Source of the DNA: Promethearchaeota archaeon
GTDB taxonomy: Archaea; Asgardarchaeota; Lokiarchaeia; Sigyniarchaeales; SOKP01
NCBI GenBank assembly: GCA_011364975.1
Contig: RDOE01000029.1
Location: 1-38,117 of the forward strand
Reading direction: 5' to 3'
DNA length: 38,117 nucleotides
Made by a program: the position numbers and the translations under genes. The notes under the pieces are model-generated. The model was given only the letters and a program-made list of their open reading frames with translations. It made no database searches and was not told the origin of the DNA. Positions 1-8,561 of this stretch are shown piece by piece (position 1 is the stretch's first letter; every line of letters begins with the position of its first letter).

Positions 1-212
1 ATTATAAATCCCTTAATATTTAACAATAACTCATGGCATGACATATATCATATTTAAAAAACTTTATTATAATAAAGAATAAGCCTTTCATTATGCTCTA
101 AAATAGTTTTTTCCGTCTTTTATCGCAAATATGTCATAATATTTTTCTACTTTTTAAAATTAATAGAAAATGGTGATAAAAAATTACTAATGTATATATC
201 TCAGATACATCC

Positions 213-1514
213 GTGTCGATAAGTGCTGCGGTTAATGAAATCTTTTCTTATTTAGAGCAGAATGGGACAAAAATACTAAAAAGTTCGAAAGAAGTTTACA
301 TAAAAGTGAATGGTATAGATTTTAAGAAGCATAGTTTTACATCTCCCAAAGTCTTAGAAGCTACAATAAAATATCTTAAAAACAAGGGTGCTAAAGTTTT
401 TGTTATGGAAAATTCCACTCAGGCTAATATGACGAGAATTGTTTTCGCTATTAACGGTTATAAGGATATATGTGAAAGAACTGGTGCGGAAATCATCTAT
501 TTAGATGAAGAAGATGAAAAAGAGTTTGAATTTAAAGGTAAACCCTCAGCGGAGATTAACCCTAAAGGATATAATTTATCAACCTTTAGATTACCTTCTA
601 CGATTGTAAGGATAATAAAGGATAGAGATTCAATCTGCTATATTAACTTACCTAAATTAAAAACTCATTCTATGGCAAGAGTGACTCTGGGAATTAAAAA
701 TCAATGGGGTTTTCCTCAACATGCAGATCGTGGAAAAGATCATAACTATAATTTACATTCAAAATTAGTTGATGTTTATGGGATCATCAAACCTGATATC
801 ACGATTATAGATGGAACCGAAGGAACTATTCACGGACATTATCCTCCAACAGTCTGGGAAGATAAATTGGTAATACCATTCAATATATTAATAGGAGGGA
901 TTGACACATTAGCGGTAGATGTAGTTGGGGCTAAAATATTTGGTTTAGCTCTGAGCGAAGTACCACATTTAAAACTAGCATATGAAAGGGGATTAGGAGA
1001 GGGACGCCTAGAAAAAATAAAAGTAATTGGAAAGGATTTAAAGATGTATACGAAGAAGTATGATTGGAATCTCCTTCAAGAATTTCCTAAAGACGTCAAG
1101 ATTGTTAAAGGAAAAGAATTGTTATGTCTAGAAGGTTGCCAAAACAACCCATTATCCATATTACAAGTATTTTCTAACGATCATAAAGAAAAGTTTAAAG
1201 GAGGCTGGTTTATAATAATGGGAAAAGGACACGACGAAAATATTGTAGAAACATTAAAAGCTGAAGGCTATAATAAAGGTTTAGTAGTAGGATATTGTGC
1301 AATTGACGAAGTTGGAGACAAAATTCGTGAAGCATTTGGTAAGAGAAAAGTGTTCTTCTCAGGAGACTGTAATAATTTAGCGGATACAGTCAAAGCAATA
1401 CTTAAATTAGCCGGTATGACTGTATTCGATCTTGTTCCTATTAGCTCTGAAGAATTAATGCCTCTCATAGAAGAAGCAAAAAAAAATGGAAGTACTGCTC
1501 TTACTCCATTATAG
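213..1514 (+). CDS. DUF362 family protein
   Basis: The 433-residue product resembles DUF362 proteins, a family of uncertain function often found with iron-sulfur proteins. The N-terminal half has the family's alternating strand/helix pattern, with a VYIKVNGID segment followed by a KNKGAKVFVMENST segment. The middle holds the NLPKLKTHSMARVTLGIKNQ region, the family's most conserved block. Near residues 305-310 lies a CLEGC pair, and another Cys follows in GYCAIDEVGD; a metal site there is possible but unproven. The start is GTG; I see no strong Shine-Dalgarno motif. The gene stands alone, with about 245 bases before the next gene. The family call is from conserved blocks; no specific reaction can be assigned. 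Confidence 0.72.
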   Translation: MSISAAVNEIFSYLEQNGTKILKSSKEVYIKVNGIDFKKHSFTSPKVLEATIKYLKNKGAKVFVMENSTQANMTRIVFAINGYKDICERTGAEIIYLDEEDEKEFEFKGKPSAEINPKGYNLSTFRLPSTIVRIIKDRDSICYINLPKLKTHSMARVTLGIKNQWGFPQHADRGKDHNYNLHSKLVDVYGIIKPDITIIDGTEGTIHGHYPPTVWEDKLVIPFNILIGGIDTLAVDVVGAKIFGLALSEVPHLKLAYERGLGEGRLEKIKVIGKDLKMYTKKYDWNLLQEFPKDVKIVKGKELLCLEGCQNNPLSILQVFSNDHKEKFKGGWFIIMGKGHDENIVETLKAEGYNKGLVVGYCAIDEVGDKIREAFGKRKVFFSGDCNNLADTVKAILKLAGMTVFDLVPISSEELMPLIEEAKKNGSTALTPL

Positions 1515-1759
1515 ACTAACAACAATAAACAATACAATAATCATTTTTATTTTTATAGATCAGACCCTTGAACCAATTCCCTCATAATAGAAATAAAAAA
1601 TCGTCTCATTAATTGAAAAAATATGGCTCTTATTTGTTTTTCACTAAAATTCACACATTTTATTCAAAAATTATATTTAATCTAATTCTATTTTGATAAG
1701 TAAATTATTAAATACAAATTTCGATATTATATTTAAAAAAAAATGAATATTTACAACGG

Positions 1760-3247
1760 GTGAAAAAATTGGAGGAAAATGAAAAAACTTTAACACCCGA
1801 AGAGATTGAAAAACAAAAGAAAATCGTAGATCAATTATATAAACAAGAAAAAGAAGAGTTAGAAAAATACTTAAAAAGTACAGAGGAAGAACGCAAAAAA
1901 GCGTTTGAAGCAAGCCAAGAATTAATTTCCGATTTAATATCCCAGAAAAGTTTTTTTCGTGAAAAGCAGAGAGAACGTGATTTAGAACGAATAGAATTAA
2001 AACCAGAGATTGGAAAAGCAGGTACTGCAATTGAAAAGACTATTGAAACTCAAGCCTTTTATAGAGATAAACAGAGAGAGGAAGATTTTACGAGAATGGA
2101 TTTGAAGCCTGATATTAAGGGGGTAGCTGAGGTGATCAGTAAAACCATTGATGAAAAGGCGTTTCTCATTGAAAAGAAAAAGGAAAGCGCTATACAGAGA
2201 ATGAAACTAAAACCAGATATCGAAAAAAGTCGTGAAGCTATAAATCAATCAATTGGAGAAAAAGCTTTTATGATTGAAAAGAAGAGAGAATCTGATTCTC
2301 AAAGACATGAATTACATCCCGACATTGAGAAAGTAGCAGAAACTATTAGTAAATCTGTAGGAGAAAAAGCGTTTATGAGGGAAAAACAGAGAGAAGAAGA
2401 TTATAAAAGAATGGAATTAAGTCCTGATTTTCGAAAAACAGGTGAATCAATTAATAAAACTGTTGCCCAAAAAGCGTTTCTAATAGATCAAAAAAGAGAG
2501 ATGGACTCCAAAAGAAAAAGCTTACACCCGGAAAGAGAAGAAATTAGTGGGACTATTGAAAAAAATATTAGTGAAAAAGCATTTCTAATAGATTTACAAA
2601 GAGAAAAGACTCAAGAGATAAAGACATTACAACCAAATATAAAAGAAGCAAGTGAAGCTATTTCAAAATCAATTAGTGAGAAAGCTTTTTATCGAGAAAA
2701 ATACAGAGAAGAAGATGCTAAAAGAATGGAATTAAAGCCTGATTTTTATAAAGCAAGCGAAGCAATCAATAAAACCATAGCAGAAAAAGCATTTATTAGA
2801 GATTTACACCGAGAAACCGACCAAAAAATGAAAGAAATAAAGCCTGATTTTGAAAAAACCACTGAAGCTATAACTAAAGTGATTGATGAGAAAGCCTTTA
2901 TGATTGAAAAAAAGAGAGAATCTGAATCTCAGAGACATGATCTACATCCTGATATCGAGAAAGCAAGTCAAACTATTAATAAATCGCTAGGAGAAAAAGC
3001 TTTTATAAGAGAAAAGCAACGAGAACAAGATTTTCAAAGGATGGAGTTAAAACCTAACCTTGAAAAGGTTGCTGGGAGAATAGAGAAAACTATAGAAGAA
3101 AAAGCATTTTTCCGGGATAAACAACGAGAAAAAGATCAAGAAAGAATGGTTCTTAAACCTGATATTGAAGGAATCGGCTCAAAAATTGAATCTGAAATTG
3201 AAAAAATTGAAAGTAAAAAGCGAAAAGAAGAAAAAAATTCCAATTAG
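1760..3247 (+). CDS. Twelve-fold 35-residue helical repeat protein, unknown function
   Basis: The 495-residue product has three parts: a charged helical N-terminus (residues 1-55, rich in Glu and Lys), twelve consecutive repeats of exactly 35 residues (56-475), and a short Lys/Glu tail (476-495). Within each repeat Ile1, Phe10, Glu17 and Pro27 are invariant in all twelve copies. Position 5 is always aliphatic. The typical core reads EKAF then a basic/acidic helix, then L-[KHSQ]-P-[DEN]. Strong helix propensity broken by one proline per repeat suggests a long kinked helical rod or a solenoid. There is no signal peptide or membrane segment, so it is probably cytoplasmic. The start is GTG; a nearby ATG at 1779 is out of frame. 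I do not recognise a named family. Pentatricopeptide repeats are also 35 residues long, but I see no PPR consensus. Confidence 0.85.
   Translation: MKKLEENEKTLTPEEIEKQKKIVDQLYKQEKEELEKYLKSTEEERKKAFEASQELISDLISQKSFFREKQRERDLERIELKPEIGKAGTAIEKTIETQAFYRDKQREEDFTRMDLKPDIKGVAEVISKTIDEKAFLIEKKKESAIQRMKLKPDIEKSREAINQSIGEKAFMIEKKRESDSQRHELHPDIEKVAETISKSVGEKAFMREKQREEDYKRMELSPDFRKTGESINKTVAQKAFLIDQKREMDSKRKSLHPEREEISGTIEKNISEKAFLIDLQREKTQEIKTLQPNIKEASEAISKSISEKAFYREKYREEDAKRMELKPDFYKASEAINKTIAEKAFIRDLHRETDQKMKEIKPDFEKTTEAITKVIDEKAFMIEKKRESESQRHDLHPDIEKASQTINKSLGEKAFIREKQREQDFQRMELKPNLEKVAGRIEKTIEEKAFFRDKQREKDQERMVLKPDIEGIGSKIESEIEKIESKKRKEEKNSN
1925..3184 (+). repeat. Coding tandem repeat, 12 units of 105 bp
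   Basis: Twelve in-frame units of 105 bp with no insertion or deletion between units. The units have diverged at the DNA level but are conserved as protein. Units 4-5 closely match units 10-11, and unit 2 resembles unit 8, so a six-unit block was probably duplicated once. Uniform unit length despite sequence divergence implies selection on spacing. Confidence 0.85.
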
Positions 3248-3248
3248 A

Positions 3249-3255
3249 TTTTTTT
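3249..3255 (+). terminator. Oligo-T tract after the repeat-protein gene
   Basis: Seven T directly after the stop codon of the repeat-protein gene, in a short convergent spacer. Archaeal RNA polymerase terminates at oligo-T tracts, so this is a plausible terminator. In so AT-rich a sequence the evidence is weak. Confidence 0.35.
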
Positions 3256-3271
3256 CAGTTTAACCAATAAA

Positions 3272-3775
3272 TCATTTATTTGCATTAAATCTTAATAAAG
3301 AGTCAAAATTCCTGTTTTCTAATTTTTTTTTGTATTGTAAAATGGAGGGATCTACAATCCCATTGAAATTGGTTATTGCATGTTCAAATTTTTGATAGAA
3401 ATCCTCCATAACATCATGTAAAATTACGCGTTCTGCTGCGAGGTTAGTTTTTTTGGAAATCGCAATCACTGATAATCTTCCCTTTCGTTCATATAGGATT
3501 CTTGTTTCTTTGAAATTAATCTCTTGTATTTCATCTTCCTTTGATTCCAATTTCAATTCATTTATAAATAAGTTTAAAGCGTTCAAAAATCCGCATATTA
3601 GATCCTCATTCGAGAAAAGTGTTATATTTGTGGTATACTTATTACAAAGAAGTAAAGAACCAGTAAGATTATCAAGAAAATAAATTGCATGAAAGCGTTG
3701 CTCGTTGGAATTTAAATTTTCGATATTGAACCCGTATAATTTCTTCGGATTGGGATTATACCAATTGTATGTCAT
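3272..3775 (-). CDS. Longin/roadblock-like small protein
   Basis: The 167-residue product is not similar to a named family I can identify by sequence alone. The order of predicted elements (strand pair around IYFLDNLTGSLLLCNKY, helix around DLICGFLNALNLFINEL, three strands through ETRILYERKGRLSVIAISKK, then a long helix HDVMEDFYQKFEHAI) fits the longin/roadblock superfamily. In eukaryotes these domains sit in SNAREs, Mon1-Ccz1-type exchange factors and Ragulator, and Asgard archaea carry many. The helix-strand core resembles the product at 25940-26404. There is no membrane segment. It is convergent with the repeat-protein gene and divergent from 4032. An unrelated alpha/beta fold remains possible. 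Confidence 0.5.
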   Translation of the reverse strand: MTYNWYNPNPKKLYGFNIENLNSNEQRFHAIYFLDNLTGSLLLCNKYTTNITLFSNEDLICGFLNALNLFINELKLESKEDEIQEINFKETRILYERKGRLSVIAISKKTNLAAERVILHDVMEDFYQKFEHAITNFNGIVDPSILQYKKKLENRNFDSLLRFNANK

Positions 3776-3875
3776 TATATTAATGATCTTCTTTGATATT
3801 CTTTATCTATAGAAACATGAAACTATGCTATGTTTAAAATGTAAATAATATCTTAGTGTTATATCAAATCAATCT

Positions 3876-3908
3876 CTTAAGATTTATGATTAGAATCATA
3901 ATCTTAGG
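3876..3908. repeat. Long imperfect hairpin in divergent intergenic region
   Basis: An inverted repeat of about 14 base pairs: TAAGAT and TATGAT on the left pair with ATCATA and ATCTTA on the right. There is one bulged T and a TAGA loop, and the base extends by a G-T and a C-G pair. It lies between the divergent genes starting at 3775 (minus) and 4032 (plus). A dimeric regulator site serving both promoters is one reading; an RNA hairpin is another. Confidence 0.45.
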
Positions 3909-4031
3909 CACTTATAACTTAAAAATAAGACAGATCACTATAAAATTATTAATATAAAAAAAAAAATAAACATTAAAAACAAATACGATTTATTATTAGA
4001 CATATACTCTTTTTATGAATTTCACTTTCTG

Positions 4032-4505
4032 ATGGTTATGGTTGTAAATAACAACGATGTTAGGCAAAAAAATAAAATTTCTGTTGGTTTAATTATAACT
4101 GAAGATGACTTAAATTCAACATTTTTCCCCGAGGAAGTTAAAAAGGAAATCAGAAATTCTTCCTTCTATTTATTAATTTTCATTTCAAGGGAAGATTCAA
4201 TAAAAATCAGCTGTTTTCCAACTAATACCAGCAATATTAAGAAGATTCTAATTAAACTAATAGAATTTTCTCCCGAATTAGTAAAAGGCATATCTACTGT
4301 ATTGAATGAACTCAATTTAAGTAAGGAAATTTTGCATACAACAGGTATCTGTTATGAATTAGAGAATTGTTTCTATGAAACTTATTTAATAGGGGATGTC
4401 CTTAATAATGGACGAGTATCATTAGAAAGTGTAAAGCAAAAGTTTATGGCAATTCCTCAAGTAGTCAATGTAAATATAGAAGAGATTTCAATCAACGCTA
4501 AATAA
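4032..4505 (+). CDS. ACT-like domain protein, hypothetical
   Basis: The 157-residue product has an N-terminal part of unclear fold and a C-terminal stretch (about residues 75-155) with the beta-alpha-beta-beta-alpha-beta order of an ACT domain. The elements are the strand KKILIKLIEFSPE, the helix LVKGISTVLNELNL, paired strands around ILHTTGICYEL and CFYETYLIGD, the helix LESVKQKFMAIPQV and the last strand VVNVNIEEI. ACT domains bind small ligands, usually amino acids, and regulate enzymes. No enzyme domain is attached, so a stand-alone sensor is possible. The start ATG is followed by a second ATG two codons later (4038), so the exact start is uncertain. The gene stands alone. Confidence 0.5.
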   Translation: MVMVVNNNDVRQKNKISVGLIITEDDLNSTFFPEEVKKEIRNSSFYLLIFISREDSIKISCFPTNTSNIKKILIKLIEFSPELVKGISTVLNELNLSKEILHTTGICYELENCFYETYLIGDVLNNGRVSLESVKQKFMAIPQVVNVNIEEISINAK

Positions 4506-4628
4506 TCATATTGACGAATGAAGGAAAAAAGGATCGCCGTACACCACAAACTCTTTCACTCTAGGTTAAAATTCAAAATGTTTTTTTATTGTTTAACGAA
4601 GTAACGCTTATTTCTATTTTTTTAACTA

Positions 4629-5027
4629 TTATTGAGTTTTAATGGCGCTTAATGTACGCCAGGTTTTCCAGAAAATTAACCATAAGATTATAAAAATAAA
4701 AATAGTCGTGAAAAAAGTATATCCCCCAATAAAACCATCAATCATGAGTGAAAAGGGTATCCCTGCGATACAAAAACCTATCAGATAACCATATCCCCAA
4801 TATCTATTTTTTATAGCGATTATTACTCCAGGAATCATAGTTGTCAATATAATTGATAAAAAGGCTAAAATTTCATATTCGGGAGATGCATTGAAAATTA
4901 AGATCATATTCACCCAAGATATCACAAAACCTATCGCAGCAAAAAGGAAGGTAAAAATATCAATTTTAAACTCTGGTTCAGGTCGACCAACAGTTTGTTC
5001 ATTCTTTTTCTTAGTCATGCTTTTCAA
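4629..5027 (-). CDS. Small four-helix membrane protein
   Basis: The 132-residue product starts with a short basic, soluble segment (about 20 residues, Lys-rich) and then has four hydrophobic segments, at about residues 24-44, 51-71, 77-97 and 102-122. It ends with a short basic tail. The N-terminal charge suggests the N-terminus faces the cytoplasm. I see no catalytic motif and recognise no family. If the GC-rich element at 5302-5416 is transcribed on this strand, it would lie about 275 bases upstream and could be part of this gene's leader. No function is assigned. Confidence 0.65.
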   Translation of the reverse strand: MKSMTKKKNEQTVGRPEPEFKIDIFTFLFAAIGFVISWVNMILIFNASPEYEILAFLSIILTTMIPGVIIAIKNRYWGYGYLIGFCIAGIPFSLMIDGFIGGYTFFTTIFIFIILWLIFWKTWRTLSAIKTQ

Positions 5028-5301
5028 ACCTATTCTCTCTTGATTGAAAATACTCAGACTTATACATCACTTAAGTATTAATTATAAATATTCATCCGAT
5101 TTAAACCTTCTAATGGGGGAATATTCGCGAAGAATCATCTAGTCAAAGCAATATTTTTCCCTTGCTTTATATATAAATGAAATAAATATAAGATAAAAGT
5201 TTAAAAACCCTTAATTAATATAAATTCCTAGAAGATAAAAACTTTTAAATAAAACATTTTGTTACTTAAGATAAATAAAATAGGGATGTTTAAATATCTA
5301 T

Positions 5302-5416
5302 GACTCCTGCCCCACCCTGGATTTTTGTCTTTTGGTAGTGTGGTCAACACACTCATTTCGCCCTCCTCCCCCTATTTTATTTTATGACCTTCTTATTAGG
5401 TCTCGGGGCAGGAGTC
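5302..5416. ncRNA. Putative structured RNA, GC-rich, strand undecided
   Basis: A perfect 12-bp inverted repeat, GACTCCTGCCCC (5302-5313) and GGGGCAGGAGTC (5405-5416), encloses two smaller hairpins: AGTGTG/CACACT (5337-5342 with 5348-5353) and GACCT/AGGTC (5386-5390 with 5398-5402). A pyrimidine-rich stretch (5361-5372, CCCTCCTCCCCC) can pair 9 of 10 with the same 3' arm, giving a competing fold. Local GC is far above the surroundings, as expected for structured RNA in an AT-rich genome. No coding frame crosses it. It is not 5S rRNA, tRNA or an SRP RNA that I can recognise. Either strand could be the RNA; the plus strand has no gene directly downstream. Confidence 0.5.
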
Positions 5417-5525
5417 TCCTTTACCATATTATACGAGCAATAAAGTTCTGACGAAGATTTATTCTTTTATTTCGACGAAAAGACACAAATATACTGATTT
5501 CAAAAAAATAAAAAAAAAAAGAAAG

Positions 5526-6281
5526 TTATTCTAATTTTAAAATTTTTTTCATCCATTTTGGCATGATAAATCCTATATAATAAAATGTGCTTGCCAACAC
5601 CATAACTATCCTAAAAATTATCAAATTGACCGGGTTAAGTGGTAAAAATCCATCTCCTATAGCACCGATCGCGAAAAGATTGAAAGACAAAATTAAAAAA
5701 CGCCCTTTCCATTTGATCGTTTTATCTTCATTTTTCATCGATTGAATAGAAAAGTCATTCCCCGTTATAGTGCTAATTAATAACAAAATAGCAAGATAAA
5801 CTAATGCAAAAGCTTTATATTCAATATCAATCGCATTCTCTTTAATCCCGATTAACTCATCAATTGGAGCTCCTGGTACGGAGAAAAGAAAGATAAAAAT
5901 GTAGATATAAAAAATTAAAGATAATATCGCAAAACCAATCAATAATGGCTTTTTTAATTTTGGATGCAATGCGGGAATATAAATCTGAAACCAAGCAAAA
6001 AGTGCTAAAGGTGCTCCTAAGGTTCCTAATAATACATAAACCGGATATATAATAGCCTCGTTTGTTATTAGCCAATAAACATAACCCAAACCACTAGGAT
6101 ACCACGGTGACATCGTGAACATTATTGCAAAAAAGAAATAGAAAAGAGTTTTATATTTTAGCTGGATTGCTTTAATTAATACCAAAATGCCATAAAACCA
6201 TGCGACCGCCACACTTATAGTACCAAGAATTCCCGAAAGTTGGCCTAGAGGGTCTAAATCAACAAATAATAGTTGTATCAT
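5526..6281 (-). CDS. Seven-helix membrane protein, unknown family
   Basis: The 251-residue product has seven predicted membrane helices, at about residues 11-36, 44-62, 71-95, 112-135, 155-176, 196-215 and 222-242, joined by short loops, and ends in a basic tail (KWMKKILKLE). The last helix has no lysine in the position expected of a retinal-binding rhodopsin, so a rhodopsin is unlikely. A stand-alone sensory 7TM module, like those fused to archaeal histidine kinases, is possible; nothing in the sequence proves it. It is divergent from the radical SAM gene at 6589, with 307 bases between. Confidence 0.65.
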   Translation of the reverse strand: MIQLLFVDLDPLGQLSGILGTISVAVAWFYGILVLIKAIQLKYKTLFYFFFAIMFTMSPWYPSGLGYVYWLITNEAIIYPVYVLLGTLGAPLALFAWFQIYIPALHPKLKKPLLIGFAILSLIFYIYIFIFLFSVPGAPIDELIGIKENAIDIEYKAFALVYLAILLLISTITGNDFSIQSMKNEDKTIKWKGRFLILSFNLFAIGAIGDGFLPLNPVNLIIFRIVMVLASTFYYIGFIMPKWMKKILKLE

Positions 6282-6588
6282 ACTAATAGTTACTTAGATT
6301 TGATTTAAAAAGATCTTTATTTGGGTCGAGGTTTCATCCTTAATTTGAAATATTTTATTTTATTTCGAAAATTTAATTTTGGTTAATTTGAATGATCCTT
6401 TGATATGTTTAAAAACAAAAAATTCATTATTGATGATAAATTCCTATTAAAATTATTCTAAGTTTTTAATAAAACAGAGAAAAATAATAATTAAAATACG
6501 ATTAGAAATAGTAATAAATTTTTATTTGAGTAAATTTTATTTATTCAAACGAATTTTTAATCAAAACAACATTTAAGGTTAAATACTT
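6282..6588. other. Divergent intergenic spacer
   Basis: 307 AT-rich bases between the 7TM gene and the Tes-like gene. Apart from the hairpin at 6525-6549 I see only homopolymer runs and TATA-like words, which are too common in this background to assign. Confidence 0.5.
6525..6549. promoter_or_regulatory. AT-rich inverted repeat upstream of the Tes-like gene
   Basis: A 10-bp stem, TTTGAGTAAA with TTTATTCAAA (one G-T pair), with a TTTTA loop, ending about 40 bases before the ATG at 6589. The position suits an operator or leader hairpin. The low complexity makes chance occurrence possible. Confidence 0.3.
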
Positions 6589-8289
6589 ATGACAGAAGAA
6601 ATAATTAGACGCACGACAAGCATATGTCCAGAATGTCTTCAACCTATTCCAGCAGAAATCTACGTCGATTCCGAAACAAACTGGGTTATGATGCGAAAAG
6701 ATTGCGAGGAACACGGTCATTTCAAAGATAAACTTTCCATTGATCCAGAGGAATACATCTGGTCTGAAACTTTTACAGATGAAATTGGCTCTACGGTGAA
6801 TAATTCTACTAAACCCGAATGTCTCGCATCAGGAATCAAGCAGACCGAAAATGGATGTCCATATGACTGTGGACTCTGCGAGAATCATAAATCTGCTCCT
6901 AATATTGCTCTACTTGATATTACAAATAGATGTAATTTAACCTGTCCTATTTGCTTTGCTAATGCAAGCGCAAAAGGATATGTAGTGGAGCCTACATTCG
7001 ATGAAATTACCCGGATATTAGAGCATTTCCGATCTATGAAACCAGTCCCTCCCGTATTATGTCAATTATCTGGAGGAGAACCAACAATCCGAGATGACCT
7101 TCCAGATATCATTCGAAAGGCTAAGGAATTAGGTTTTATCGATATCATGGTCACCACAAACGGAGTACGATTTGGTAAATCACCAGAATTCATGAAAAAA
7201 TGTATGGATGCCGGAATGGACGCAATTTATTTACAATTTGATGCTACCGATGATGCAGAAGCATGGAAAAAGATTCGAGGTGTTAACTTATGGCCTTTAA
7301 AGAAAAAAGTTATCGAAAATGCACGAAAGATAGGATTCTTTGGCATTATGTTAGTCCCGGTCATTGCCAGAGGTGTAAATGACCACCAAATTGGTAATAT
7401 AATGAATTATGCGAAAGATAACTGGGATGTAGTTTCAGGTATCATTTTTCAACCAGTCTCCTTATGTGGACGTATTAGTTTTGAAGAACTAATGGATTTA
7501 AGATATACCACATCTGACTTGAAAGTCGCTATTAATAAGGTGACTAACAATGCAATTAGAAGGTTTTATCCTATTGCAACCACAGCAAAAATGACTCGAC
7601 TACTTGCCTGGTTCGATGATGTGGACGAATTTTCCATGACTAGTCATAAAGATTGTGGATTTGCTACTGTGTGTGTGATTAATGATAAAGGCGAATGGGA
7701 GTCTATTGATTCATATTTCGACGCTGAAGGGTTAATCCGTTGGTCCAACAAAATTTACGATATGGTTCAAAAGCAAGAGGTTCCAAAACCAACTAGTTTA
7801 TTAAAGGGAATTAATTTGGAAGATTTAGGTGCCCTAGCTTCGACAGTTGGTAAATTTGTGGATGACATTACCAATTTAGGTTATCGAAATTTGATGCGGG
7901 CTTACTATTTAGCAGGTGCTGCCAAATATGTTAAACATCCTGAAAAGTTTTTAAATAGTAAGACTTATCAAGGCTTTTTACGACTTGTTGCGTCGCCCAA
8001 TTTTGCCTCATCAGCAAATTTCTTTCACAATAAAAACCTTCTAGTCTCAGCAATGCATTTCCAAGACGCTTATAATTTTGATCTGGATAGGGTTTGCCGT
8101 TGCCTTGTTCACTACGGTGTAATCGATCCAGAGGATAATACTAAGGTCTTAGAAGTCCCATTCTGCGCTATGAACACTCTACATCGCGAGCGTTTAGAGC
8201 TGGCGAACGCCATTAAAGGGGAGAAGGCGAAAAATGCAGAAGTTATCCAAGCTGAGATTGAAGAGATATTAGAAACTGTGAAAGAATAA
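6589..8289 (+). CDS. tes: Radical SAM protein, probable tetraether lipid synthase (Tes)
   Basis: The 566-residue product has the radical SAM motif CNLTCPIC (Cys115, Cys119, Cys122), which binds the 4Fe-4S cluster that cleaves S-adenosylmethionine. The glycine-rich SGGEPT motif follows. Before it lie a CPEC pair (13, 16) and the CPYDCGLC group (90-97); near the C-terminus lies CRC with a further Cys. This N-terminal zinc/iron-sulfur arrangement plus the central domain matches Tes, which joins two archaeol tails to make the membrane-spanning lipid caldarchaeol (GDGT). The length fits that family. ATG start with a weak AAGGT upstream. The gene is monocistronic. Another member of the same radical SAM group acting on a different lipid is the main alternative. 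Confidence 0.75.
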   Translation: MTEEIIRRTTSICPECLQPIPAEIYVDSETNWVMMRKDCEEHGHFKDKLSIDPEEYIWSETFTDEIGSTVNNSTKPECLASGIKQTENGCPYDCGLCENHKSAPNIALLDITNRCNLTCPICFANASAKGYVVEPTFDEITRILEHFRSMKPVPPVLCQLSGGEPTIRDDLPDIIRKAKELGFIDIMVTTNGVRFGKSPEFMKKCMDAGMDAIYLQFDATDDAEAWKKIRGVNLWPLKKKVIENARKIGFFGIMLVPVIARGVNDHQIGNIMNYAKDNWDVVSGIIFQPVSLCGRISFEELMDLRYTTSDLKVAINKVTNNAIRRFYPIATTAKMTRLLAWFDDVDEFSMTSHKDCGFATVCVINDKGEWESIDSYFDAEGLIRWSNKIYDMVQKQEVPKPTSLLKGINLEDLGALASTVGKFVDDITNLGYRNLMRAYYLAGAAKYVKHPEKFLNSKTYQGFLRLVASPNFASSANFFHNKNLLVSAMHFQDAYNFDLDRVCRCLVHYGVIDPEDNTKVLEVPFCAMNTLHRERLELANAIKGEKAKNAEVIQAEIEEILETVKE

Positions 8290-8310
8290 ACATCTATTTT
8301 TAATTTTCAA

Positions 8311-8317
8311 TTTTTTT
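8311..8317 (+). terminator. Oligo-T tract after the Tes-like gene
   Basis: Seven T about 20 bases after the stop codon, preceded by other short T runs. This is consistent with archaeal oligo-T termination, but the evidence is weak in this base composition. Confidence 0.3.
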
Positions 8318-8561
8318 ACTTACCATATATTATAAACTTTTTAATATTAAGTTCAATAGAGATAATGTATTCAGTAGGTCCCTTTTCATATTTAATAATA
8401 GAGAATGAAATGATGATTAATTTATATAAACTGGATACAATAAAAAAAGGTTAAATGTTTTAAAGCTTCTACAATTATAGAGTAAAGGAAATTACAAAAT
8501 GCTTGATATTTACATCTTTGAGAATACTTTCCTCTAATAAAAATAAAGTTGATTTAGATTA

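Noticed and set aside
1677..2030. Minus-strand open frame opposite the repeat protein
   Set aside because: It is the antisense of a strongly patterned coding region, so its hydrophobic content is an artefact of Lys/Glu codons.
5302..5416. 5S rRNA or tRNA interpretation of the GC-rich element
   Set aside because: Size is near that of 5S rRNA, but the conserved loop sequences and the T-loop or anticodon arms are missing.
5526..6281. Microbial rhodopsin
   Set aside because: Seven helices but no Schiff-base lysine in the last helix and no rhodopsin motifs.
8401..8440. Possible C/D-box RNA (TGATGA word)
   Set aside because: No matching D box (CTGA) at suitable distance and no terminal stem.
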